Origin: Opitutus sp. GAS368
GTDB taxonomy: Bacteria > Verrucomicrobiota > Verrucomicrobiia > Opitutales > Opitutaceae
Direction of reading: 5' to 3'
DNA length: 48,919 bases
NCBI GenBank assembly: GCA_945871005.1
Contig: CAMBUJ010000004.1
Location: forward strand, 1-48,919
Both the position numbers and the translations under genes were made by a program. The notes under the pieces were generated by a model. That model was not told the origin of the DNA and searched no databases. It saw only the letters and a program-made list of their open reading frames with translations. Below, one piece after another: positions 41,301 to 48,919 of the stretch (position 1 is its first letter; each line of letters opens with the position of its first letter).

Positions 41301-42091
41301 TGATCAACGGCGCCTTTAATATTAACTCAACCTCCATCCCCGCTTGGACCGCTCTGCTCTCGGCCAATCGTGATCTTAAAGTTGCCTATACCGAACCGAG
41401 CACGAGCGCAACCGCCACCGACTCCACCACCGGCACCCCCTTCCCTAAGACAGCTCAACCGAGCGGCCCATCAACGGACGCATGGACTGGCTTCCGTCGG
41501 CTGACAACACCGGAGATCACGGGCCTGGCGACCGCGATCGTAGCCCAAATCAAACTACGCGGCCCCTTTCAAAGTATATCCGACTTCATCAATCGTCGAC
41601 TGTCGACTGATGCGTATGGATATTGGGGCGCGGTCCAAGCCGCTATTCAAGCGACGGGGATAAACTCAGGAATCTCAGGTATCGACGATCAAGGGACAAC
41701 CCCCAGCTACACCTTGACCGGAGAATCTGTGACGTGTTTTTTAAATGAATCGCCCGGGACCGGGTCCACGGCCACAGGAATAAATGGCTCCATAATGCAG
41801 GCCGACATTATCGAGCCGATTTCATCCCGGCTCAGTGCCCGCTCCGATACCTTTAAGATTCGCGCCTATGGCGAAACCCGCGGCCGTGATGGCAAACGCA
41901 CCTCCAAAGCGTGTATAGAAGCGGTGGTGCAGCGCGTACCTGAGTATTTTGACCCGACCAACAACCCCTGGGATGACGACACCGTGCAAAGTTCCGCCGC
42001 GTTGACCGCTGATAACAAAAAATTCGGCCGACGTTTTAAGATTATTCAACAACGCTGGCTCAACCCAGATGAATTCGCCCCCAACTCCTAA
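38345..42091 (+). CDS. Verru_Chthon cassette protein A-like
   Basis: Very large protein with a pseudopilin-like N-terminus (PGFVLIAVLLMVTLLVGMVLIMSTMVNTGLRSAGTQ) and LALGELQVAAGPDQRVTATADI. It starts a cassette of prepilin-like genes. The start codon (TTG 38345) is uncertain. Confidence 0.82.
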   Translation: MSRLEKKSRRNPSSLLIITVHLLPPPPRRCTARLRQPGFVLIAVLLMVTLLVGMVLIMSTMVNTGLRSAGTQMTADSSRQSALYALDLALGELQVAAGPDQRVTATADILSEGTTTTPATGHAKWAGVWDTAGYDPLAPTTKKFVAWLVSGKNVAGQFALPSGTTNSTLSAAKAAASDEVTLFNGKNADGTPNATSTVKVPKVLIDRDAITGAERHFAFWVEDEGVKADLRWNEGGFTTAAAKQQSRLASSPGPDFGQFGAPFTPTYPLDTTTNGWLATAAKAGDAADLNPLLSATSTWLQANRHDMTIGSQGVLADVKRGGLRRDLSLAFEMDGTADTTPAMTRFNNQTKEFTGTGDLTTDPLSAADPTYKVDNIIQRHLYSYVPRAGHRVRGPTWHVLRDYYNLYKRTQTSGSGYTMTARSINDVTPAPLGAGCADLHGINTGMVETQETLKAAPSNPLTLGAYRYMPLRGNYSPVLLSTRFILSAVAVDKGVAPNTANQATLALGLEPIFYLWNPYNVTLKMDNVSVRLSDGNSAPFMLTITVVDGGTSTEHPVIPNMAWLFSSNGGNGRTVYSLTDNGSSLTIAPGEVVVFSPTATVSATSFQSPTGNIIPASPGYNISSNGGIVFRKIKITGGSNFGTATTNALPITVSNATTIKIQVDLSTTAAVLPYTYLNFTPANITSPTTTNAYPIQQTYLNLMAAKDGEAPSPGTISGILATDIDNRKEYLAQMTYNLKPTSAVVYTKSTGGTATSPPVELFARTNPLAVSARNTPWRFSPFDHFLSMSTGTSINTLLNAGGQSVTALNAGRNGFYGKDYDTSGKSFIPMVSIPTGPILSLAAFRHAALSLNATDPLHQVGNSLSNPYIPGTDLAGLVDDGQFKTRKDDLTDSIAWTYDSSWLINDALWDRYFLSGIAPPFSTDASGYSATATTASTLTQFFSATPAAANANPALRPINSTSKTISSIISDLSGNNGYKHMAAYSMINGAFNINSTSIPAWTALLSANRDLKVAYTEPSTSATATDSTTGTPFPKTAQPSGPSTDAWTGFRRLTTPEITGLATAIVAQIKLRGPFQSISDFINRRLSTDAYGYWGAVQAAIQATGINSGISGIDDQGTTPSYTLTGESVTCFLNESPGTGSTATGINGSIMQADIIEPISSRLSARSDTFKIRAYGETRGRDGKRTSKACIEAVVQRVPEYFDPTNNPWDDDTVQSSAALTADNKKFGRRFKIIQQRWLNPDEFAPNS

Positions 42092-42096
42092 CTGAA

Positions 42097-42843
42097 ATGC
42101 GCTCTCTATATAAACCGTTTTTATTAGTTGTGCTCGGCCTGGTGAGCTGGGGTATGCCCCTCGGATTACCTGCACAGGACACGACCCGAGCCAAGCCGAA
42201 TACTACCCTGATTGAATTTACCTGTGTGGCCTGGGAGATGCCTCGATATGAGGCCCTACTTTATCGTCATGGGAAAACCTATCTGCCCTTGGTTCTGCGC
42301 AACGGCCGTCGCACGCTTCCACTCAAGATCGAGTCAACACCGTCATTTGAAATATATATCCCCGGCATCGGTAAAGAGGGTAAACCCCAGTACAAAAAAA
42401 TCGGCGCAGCAGCGCTCCCTGCCGGAGCCAGTAAGGTCATGTTGATGATCGATCAACGTCCAACCCTTGCACCAGATGAGTTGCCCCTCTCGATCGTGGC
42501 GGTGGAAGACTCATTTGAAAATTTCCCGCTGGGGAGCTATCGCTTCATCAACGCCACGGAAGTGACCCTGAATGTAGGCTTCTCCACCACAACCCGGTTA
42601 ATCCAGCCAGGAAAAACAGAAGTGATTAAACACTCATCCCCTAAAGAAGCGGAGTACGTTCCGGTGGCAATAGCCTTGGCCAGCAACGACCAATTGGTGT
42701 TCCAAACCAGCCTTTACTGGGAAGCGCGTGGCCGGGAAGTGATGGTCATGCTTCCGCCAAATGAGGGAATGGGTAGCAACAAACTCCGCCTGCGCTTCGT
42801 ATCGGATTACGTGCCCCCGCCTAGCCTAGAAAAAAAGCCTTAA
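42097..42843 (+). CDS. Secreted accessory protein of the Verru_Chthon-type cassette, function unknown
   Basis: Signal peptide, 5-bp gap from protein A, conserved gene order with D, B and C downstream. Confidence 0.75.
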   Translation: MRSLYKPFLLVVLGLVSWGMPLGLPAQDTTRAKPNTTLIEFTCVAWEMPRYEALLYRHGKTYLPLVLRNGRRTLPLKIESTPSFEIYIPGIGKEGKPQYKKIGAAALPAGASKVMLMIDQRPTLAPDELPLSIVAVEDSFENFPLGSYRFINATEVTLNVGFSTTTRLIQPGKTEVIKHSSPKEAEYVPVAIALASNDQLVFQTSLYWEARGREVMVMLPPNEGMGSNKLRLRFVSDYVPPPSLEKKP

Positions 42844-42855
42844 TCATCCCAATCA

Positions 42856-43500
42856 ATGACTTTTTTTGCAGCAAAGTCGCCTGTGCGCCGTGGCCGTTTT
42901 TTGAGTGGTACCGGATTTACGCTTATCGAGTTGCTGGTGGTGATGGCAATCATCGGAAGCCTAGCGATGCTGATGAGATTTAACACACCCAAGAACGGCC
43001 CCTCGGAAGCAGCAGGACAATTGCAGGCCTATGTAAGCCACGCCCGCACCCTCGCCCGTGCGACGAATTCGGTCGTCCGTATTGTATTACCCTGCGATCC
43101 AGCGGCGGGTGAAAACAACCTCCGGTCGATGCTTTTGGTTTCGTACGCAGACACTGCTCCGAAAGGATGGGTTATCACTACGCCCGTGCAGTCCCTGGCT
43201 CCCGGATCGCTTTTATCGACCACCTACAGCACCACGACGTCCAAGATGAAACTTAATTTAACTTCGGGGATGACACCGCAAGATGGAACGAGCGGAGTCG
43301 ATTGCATCTATATTGAAGTCAATAATGTTGGTGAAATCACCGCGCAAAGCGGCCAGCAATTTGTCATGGTCGAAGGTCGGCTCGATCCAACGACCTACGC
43401 GGCCATTGTACAAAATAGCGATAATCGGGCCGGATTTATCGTTCGTAACGCGGGAGGGCAAGTTGCCTTTCGCAGTCCCAGTGAAATCATCGCACCCTAG
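42856..43500 (+). CDS. Verru_Chthon cassette protein D-like, prepilin-type N-terminus
   Basis: GFTLIELLVVMAIIGSLAMLMRF prepilin cleavage/methylation motif. Confidence 0.8.
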   Translation: MTFFAAKSPVRRGRFLSGTGFTLIELLVVMAIIGSLAMLMRFNTPKNGPSEAAGQLQAYVSHARTLARATNSVVRIVLPCDPAAGENNLRSMLLVSYADTAPKGWVITTPVQSLAPGSLLSTTYSTTTSKMKLNLTSGMTPQDGTSGVDCIYIEVNNVGEITAQSGQQFVMVEGRLDPTTYAAIVQNSDNRAGFIVRNAGGQVAFRSPSEIIAP

Positions 43501-43734
43501 TAGGCAACAACATCAAACTTGTCGGATAACCGCGTGGTCGATTGCCGAAGGTTACCACTCTTGTATCAGTGCACTGAAGGGGTTAACTTGGATCGGGTTG
43601 TTCGATCGGAAACGGAGTTTTTAACCACTTATGGGCACTGATTAACACTGATAAACCAATCCAAGAAGTCTGAACCCAAATGCACCGACACTTTAAATGT
43701 TACTACCTACTAGTAGGCCTAAACGACCCCACGC

Positions 43735-44319
43735 ATGAATTATATACGTTATTACCGCAGGATTAACTACACCCGCAAACCGCTCAGCGCCTTTTCACTT
43801 ATAGAAGTTATCATCGCAGTGGGAATTTTGGGACTGGCGATCCCTGCCATACTGGGAATGCTCACGATCTCGGGGCAGAATAGCACCGTTGTGGTCGACC
43901 ACCAAGAGGCGGCGGGTGTACTCGAATCGACCTCGCTTTATTTGCGCGGACAACTACCCGATGCCAACGCCAGCACGACCTATGCAACAGTCGCCAACGT
44001 GCTTTCGTGGCGCAACAATTCGACGCCTTTATACGCCTATCGGCAATCGAGTTCGCAAGACATAAAGATCTCTACGACCCGCCCAACCGACTTCACGGTG
44101 ATTGATCGGCGGCTTTATATAGTTATTTTATCGCAGGCGCCCGGCGACACGTCGCGATTTCCCGACGCGTCATCGTATATCACATTCCAAACTACAGCGG
44201 CGGTAACGGATGCGTACCTGCCGATGACCCTCACGCTCTATGCAGCCGCACCGAACGCTGCCAGCGCTAATCTGACCAGCCAAGAAATAGCTAAATGCCC
44301 CTTTATTTTAAGGCGATGA
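43735..44319 (+). CDS. Verru_Chthon cassette protein B-like, prepilin-type N-terminus
   Basis: AFSLIEVIIAVGILGLAIPAILGMLTISGQ. Confidence 0.78.
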   Translation: MNYIRYYRRINYTRKPLSAFSLIEVIIAVGILGLAIPAILGMLTISGQNSTVVVDHQEAAGVLESTSLYLRGQLPDANASTTYATVANVLSWRNNSTPLYAYRQSSSQDIKISTTRPTDFTVIDRRLYIVILSQAPGDTSRFPDASSYITFQTTAAVTDAYLPMTLTLYAAAPNAASANLTSQEIAKCPFILRR

Positions 44320-45215
44320 CACAAAGTAATTATTACTCAAAGAGTCGCTCATCGCAGCGTGCGTTCACGTTGATTGAGCTGCTGGTTGCTATGACTGTTT
44401 CGGTCCTAGTTGTAGCCGTGATTGTGATGATCGCTCGACAATCGACCCTAGTGGTTAAAAACACGACAGGTCGCTTGAGTACCCAACAGGAAGCCGCCTT
44501 GGCACTCGACTATATTGCCGCCGATTTTGCCGAACTGGTGGCACCCCGACGCGGCCAAAGCACCTTGGCGTTACTGCCTGAAACACTCACCGGAACAGCG
44601 GACAGCACGGCCAGCTCGTTCTGGATTATGATGCTCACACGTCCTAAGGCCCAGACCGAACGCGGTGCGCTAGGGGCCGTGAGTTACCGACTACTTTACA
44701 CCGACCCGGTGGTTGCGGCGGGTCCCACTCCCAGCTTCGGTCTTTATCGAAGCGTACTGACCGCTGCCGTAACGACGCAGAGCCTTCTTAATCTAAATGA
44801 TTTATATAGTGGTTATTGGCAAACAAACTGGGTGGCCTACCAAAGCGCCGACTCAGGGAAAACCCTTTTGGGTGATTTTCTAATCAGCAATGTGGTGGAT
44901 ATTAAAGTGGCTTTGCGGTATCGCAACAAAGCTGGGGTGTTGACGACCACCTCGGCACCTTCCGCCCAAATCAATTGGAGTTACCTGGGATTCGTAGCAG
45001 GAACTGCGGCGGGGGCCAGCCCTTCTGGTGCGCTAGCGACGGATGCGGAAACACAACGCCCCGAAAGTCTTGAAATCACTCTCACGCTCCTGCGGCCGGA
45101 AGGAGCGATGCTCTATCAATCCGACCGGGCTGATAAAATCAGTTTAACCACTGCGATTGCAACCTACGGCGTAACGGTTTCACGCATCATCCCTCTAGCG
45201 CCCACCGCCCTCTAA
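44295..45215 (+). CDS. Verru_Chthon cassette protein C-like, prepilin-type N-terminus
   Basis: AFTLIELLVAMTVSVLVVAVIVMIARQS. Overlaps the upstream B-like gene. Confidence 0.78.
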   Translation: MPLYFKAMTQSNYYSKSRSSQRAFTLIELLVAMTVSVLVVAVIVMIARQSTLVVKNTTGRLSTQQEAALALDYIAADFAELVAPRRGQSTLALLPETLTGTADSTASSFWIMMLTRPKAQTERGALGAVSYRLLYTDPVVAAGPTPSFGLYRSVLTAAVTTQSLLNLNDLYSGYWQTNWVAYQSADSGKTLLGDFLISNVVDIKVALRYRNKAGVLTTTSAPSAQINWSYLGFVAGTAAGASPSGALATDAETQRPESLEITLTLLRPEGAMLYQSDRADKISLTTAIATYGVTVSRIIPLAPTAL

Positions 45216-45342
45216 CCCTGAGGACCGTTCAGAGGTAGCGTTGGTTTTAGACTGAAACCCAAAGTTAAAACCCACCACAGATTGCAGGTAGCACAGATAC
45301 AATCCCTCAGGCGGTAATCGTGAAACCCAGAGGGGGATTTTT

Positions 45343-45560
45343 AACCGCGAAGTCGATCCCGAGACTCGCTAAGGGGACCAAGCCGGTTAACCGCAAAAAG
45401 CGCTAATACCAACGATTGAATTGTTTAGGACTTTTCCCCGACATGGGCGAGACGCCCAAGCCACGCTCGGAACCGCCCGACGTGGCACGGGCGTCTCGCC
45501 CGTGGGATTTGAGTCTACACGCATTCAGCTGCTGGTATAAATCGCAAAGTTCACCGGACG
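45343..45560. repeat. Intergenic repeat interrupted by a 133-bp palindromic element (45406-45538)
   Basis: Outer ends ataccaacgattgaat / attcagctgctggtat. Inner arms catgggcgagacgcccaagccacg (45442-45465) / cgtggcacgggcgtctcgcccgtg (45481-45504). Confidence 0.65.
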
Positions 45561-46122
45561 ATTACATTACCGGATTAGAGTAAAACTTCGGCGTTCGGGT
45601 TTAGCCGTCATTTTAGAGGGGTGGTGGGCAGCTCCGGCCAGACGTTTTGATTCGGTTGATTCAGTAGCCGAATCAAAACAGGATTTCCTTGCGGCAAAAA
45701 TTGCCCCACAGGTTAATCCGAGCCGACTTAGTGCGTTTTCCGTTTAAAGACACCCCACTCCGGATCCATTTTTATTTAGTTTAACTTATTTTCAAATAAC
45801 CAGTTAGGAGATTATAATTTATTGTGGCCCATGACATGCTATTCGAGTGGCATGACTACCCCTTTTCGTTCGTTTCTCGGCGTCTATACACACGCGTTTC
45901 TTGATTAACGGAGTGTTTCTGAGATTGAATGATCACCGTCACTCGCACGTATAAGACGCTGCATAACTTAAAAGAGACTTGATGGTCAACCGCATGCGTG
46001 GCTAACCATGCCCCCTTTTTTTAGGTCGATCATCGCGTCCGTTGGATTCCGCTCAGTTTGAAGCTAACATGAGTCAAGGCCCCACCATTAATTTTAACCG
46101 AGTAGAACAGCGAAATCATTGG

Positions 46123-48919
46123 ATGCTGAGTTTCTTACCCCATTTTCGCCTTTCGCTTTTGGCTGCGTACATTGCTGCACTCGTCGCACCATTCAACTCC
46201 GCTTGCGCGGCAAGTTTATTCTGGGACGGCACTACTACCACCGTCGACGCGGATGGCGGTAGCGGCACGTGGGACAGCTCGACGACCAACTGGAGCACTG
46301 CGGCAACGGCTGGCAGCGCCACCGCTTGGACTAACGCCAATAACGACACCGCTGTCTTCGGTGGAACGGCCGGCACCGTAACGCTTGGCACGGGCGTTAC
46401 AGTCGGCGGGTTGCAGTTTGATACAGCGGGTTACACTGTATCGGGCGCAAGTACCCTGACCTTTGGTGCCGCCGGTAACATCGCGGCGAACGCCGACGCG
46501 ACCATTAGCTCCGTCATCACGGCAGCCGCGGGTACGCAGATCACCAAGACGGGCAGCGGCACGCTGACTCTCGGAGGAGCCAACACGTTTACCTCATTCA
46601 GTATCAGCCAAGGTACGGTCAAGTCAGGCAGTACTACGGCGCTGGGCCAAAACGGAAGTAGTGTTACAATTGGATCTGGAGCCACGTGGGACATGGCCGG
46701 GAAAAACCACAATGTCCAAACGAGCTTGAATGGTAGTGCGGGGGGCTTGATCGTAAACACCTCCAGCACAGCTGTTACGCTGACTGTTGGCAATACTAGC
46801 GGCAGTTTTTCAGGCGACATCCAGGAAACCAGCGGGAAAATTAGTGTCAATAAAGCCGCTGGTGGCACCCAAACTTTCGGCAGTACAACCAACGCCTATA
46901 CGGGTACAGTTAATATCGCCAACGGTGGGCTGACTGTAGCGAGTTTGGGCAACAGCGGCACCGGTTCCAACGGCACCGGCAACATTACGATGGGGAATTC
47001 GGGCGTTACCGCTACCCTGACTTACAACGGCAGTGCCACTGCCGATGCTGACGAACGCAGTATTGATATTAACGGAGCCGTGACTGGCGGCGGAGCGATC
47101 GTGGACAGCTCCGGCACCGGCACGTTGACGCTCGGCGGCGCGTTTGCCTCCCAGACCAGCTTAGTGACCGGGGTGGCCAAGACGCTGACACTGCAGGGCA
47201 GTAACACGGGTGCCAATACCATGGCCGGGGTGATTTCCAACACCGGTGGAGTGGGCGACAGTGACAATGTTCTCTCCCTCACCAAGAGCGGTACCGGCAC
47301 CTGGGTTCTCTCAGCGGCCAACACCTATACAGGCCTGACCACTGTGAGCGGAGGGACATTGGCAATCGGTAGCGCAGGGAGTCTGGCGAATAGCAACGCG
47401 CTCACGCTCGGTGCGAGCGGTGCGGCCGATTTCGCCAACGTGGGCCAAACTCTTGGTGCGGTTACCAACGACAACACTGCGACCAACGGGCTTAACTTTA
47501 GCGCTGCGACGGGCACAGTGACCTTAGCGAGTTTGAGTGGCGCGGGCAACACGCGCTTCGGCAGCGACGGCGTGGTCACGGGCGGGATTTCGGCAGGGAC
47601 GGTGAACGCAACGGGGCTGCTCACGGCGAACATTTCGGGTGGCACGGTGGGCGCAGGTTCCTTGAGCGCGACGACCGTTAGTGGCGGCACCAACACGGTG
47701 ACGGGTGCTGCGGGCATCACCACGCTTTCCAGCGGTACGACGACAGTCGGTGGCGTGGCTACGATCGGAACGCTTTCCGGCGGCACCGCCAACTTGAACG
47801 GAGCGACCAGTGCGGTCACGACGCTCAACGGCGGCACGGTTAACTTGGCCTCTGGAACGACGCTCACGGTGAGTGACGGCACCACCTCCGGCGCGATCAC
47901 CGGCACGGGTGGTAGCCTCACCAAAACCAGCTCTGGCACGCTCACGCTTTCGGGCACCAACACCTACACTGGCGCAACCACGGTGAGTGCTGGGGTGCTG
48001 AACCTTCAGAATTCGTCCGCGCTCGGCAGCACGGCCAGCGGCACCACGGTGGCTTCGGGTGCCGCTCTTCAGCTACAAAACGGCATTTCAATCGGCGCGG
48101 AGGCACTCACCCTCTCCGGCACAGGCGTGGCCAACGACGGTGCGCTGCGCAATATTTCCAGCAATAATACGTTCGCTGGCAGTGTTACTCTCTCTAGCGA
48201 CACACGGATCAATTCAGACGCCGGTCTGCTCACCCTGTCCAACACGGGTACACTCACCGGCTCCGGCTTTAATCTTACCTTCGGCGGATCCGGCGACACC
48301 ACGGTTAACCGCATCATCTCTACCAGTGGCGTAGTGACCAAAGACGGCAGCGGCACGCTGACGCTCGGCAGTGCCAACACGTTTACCTCCTTCAGTATCA
48401 GCGCGGGTACGGTCAAGTCCGGCAGTACTTCGGCACTGGGCCAAAACGGTAGTAGTGTTACCGTTGGATCGGGAGCCACATGGGACATGGCCGGGAAAAA
48501 CAACAATGTCCAAACGAGCTTGAATGGCGCGGGCAGCGTCGCGAATACCTCCGGCACGGCTATTACGCTGACTGTTGGCGGTACTAACGGCAGTTTTTCC
48601 GGCGACATCCTGCAAACCAGCGGAGTCATTGGCCTAGCTAAATCAGGCGGTGGCACCCAAACGCTGACCAGCACGCTTAACACCTATACCGGGACCTTAT
48701 CGATTGCCAACGGCGGGGTGAGCGTAGCGAGTTTGGGCAACAGCGGCACCGGTTCCAACGGCACCGGCAACATTACGATGGGGAATTCGAGCGTTACCGC
48801 TACCCTGACTTACAACGGCAGTGCCACTGCCGATGCTGACGAACGCAGTATTGATATTAACGGAGCCGTGACTGGCGGCGGAGCGATCGTGGACAGCTCC
48901 GGCACCGGCACGTTGACGC
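46123..48919 (+). CDS. Autotransporter-associated beta-strand-repeat protein, 3' end beyond the window
   Basis: Open frame from ATG 46123 (or 46069) to the window end, so it is absent from the ORF track. Signal peptide then SLFWDGTTTTVDADGGSGTWDSSTTNWSTAATAGSATAWTNANNDTAVFGG and repeated GTLTLSGTNTYTGATTVSAG motifs. Frame spot-checked at many points. Confidence 0.9.
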   Translation, partial: MLSFLPHFRLSLLAAYIAALVAPFNSACAASLFWDGTTTTVDADGGSGTWDSSTTNWSTAATAGSATAWTNANNDTAVFGGTAGTVTLGTGVTVGGLQFDTAGYTVSGASTLTFGAAGNIAANADATISSVITAAAGTQITKTGSGTLTLGGANTFTSFSISQGTVKSGSTTALGQNGSSVTIGSGATWDMAGKNHNVQTSLNGSAGGLIVNTSSTAVTLTVGNTSGSFSGDIQETSGKISVNKAAGGTQTFGSTTNAYTGTVNIANGGLTVASLGNSGTGSNGTGNITMGNSGVTATLTYNGSATADADERSIDINGAVTGGGAIVDSSGTGTLTLGGAFASQTSLVTGVAKTLTLQGSNTGANTMAGVISNTGGVGDSDNVLSLTKSGTGTWVLSAANTYTGLTTVSGGTLAIGSAGSLANSNALTLGASGAADFANVGQTLGAVTNDNTATNGLNFSAATGTVTLASLSGAGNTRFGSDGVVTGGISAGTVNATGLLTANISGGTVGAGSLSATTVSGGTNTVTGAAGITTLSSGTTTVGGVATIGTLSGGTANLNGATSAVTTLNGGTVNLASGTTLTVSDGTTSGAITGTGGSLTKTSSGTLTLSGTNTYTGATTVSAGVLNLQNSSALGSTASGTTVASGAALQLQNGISIGAEALTLSGTGVANDGALRNISSNNTFAGSVTLSSDTRINSDAGLLTLSNTGTLTGSGFNLTFGGSGDTTVNRIISTSGVVTKDGSGTLTLGSANTFTSFSISAGTVKSGSTSALGQNGSSVTVGSGATWDMAGKNNNVQTSLNGAGSVANTSGTAITLTVGGTNGSFSGDILQTSGVIGLAKSGGGTQTLTSTLNTYTGTLSIANGGVSVASLGNSGTGSNGTGNITMGNSSVTATLTYNGSATADADERSIDINGAVTGGGAIVDSSGTGTLT
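46541..48919 (+). repeat. Internal tandem duplication within the passenger gene, offset about 1.79 kb
   Basis: 46556-46740 matches 48350-48534, and 46933-47119 matches 48721-48919 with long near-identical runs (e.g. gagtttgggcaacagcggcaccggttccaacggcaccggcaacattacgatggggaattc). Confidence 0.85.

Noticed and set aside
46116-48683. Minus-strand ORFs opposite the right-end passenger gene
   Set aside because: Same shadow effect. The sense frame is open from 46123 to the window end with signal peptide and repeat motifs.
1-48919. CRISPR arrays, rRNA or tRNA genes, phage or toxin-antitoxin modules
   Set aside because: None recognised on reading. The repeats present are protein-coding or dispersed palindromic intergenic elements without regular spacers.

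Overview
The window appears to be a Verrucomicrobiota accessory locus built for breaking down sulfated glycans. The phylum is inferred from the Verru_Chthon cassette.

Left arm, mostly minus strand: a dense operon of GH92, five complete S1-type sulfatases, a GH2 enzyme and a truncated sulfatase. Further genes encode a FucP-like permease, a large secreted protein of unknown function, a GH29 fucosidase, another sulfatase, an alpha/beta-hydrolase and ppdK. A second sugar permease and another sulfatase lie on the plus strand. A PEP-CTERM beta-strand-repeat protein is on the minus strand.

Right arm, plus strand: a sensor kinase with discoidin-like ectodomains, a NarL-type response regulator, a Verru_Chthon-type cassette with prepilin-like N-termini, and a repeat-rich beta-strand passenger gene that runs off the window.

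The strongest unexplained signal is a shared promoter element. A 7-2-7 palindrome (TCCTnAnAAATGnGGA) followed by about 23 bp and a -10-like TAnnAT box precedes seven transcription units. Six copies have identical spacing (45 bp) and the seventh is 46 bp. This looks like a class II activator site defining an uncharacterised regulon that ties together sulfatases, glycosidases, sugar permeases, ppdK and a surface protein.

The left edge holds an IS1380-like element with mappable ends (555-2086) inside a cytochrome-c-like pseudogene. That pseudogene is itself fused at its 3' end to a truncated sulfatase.
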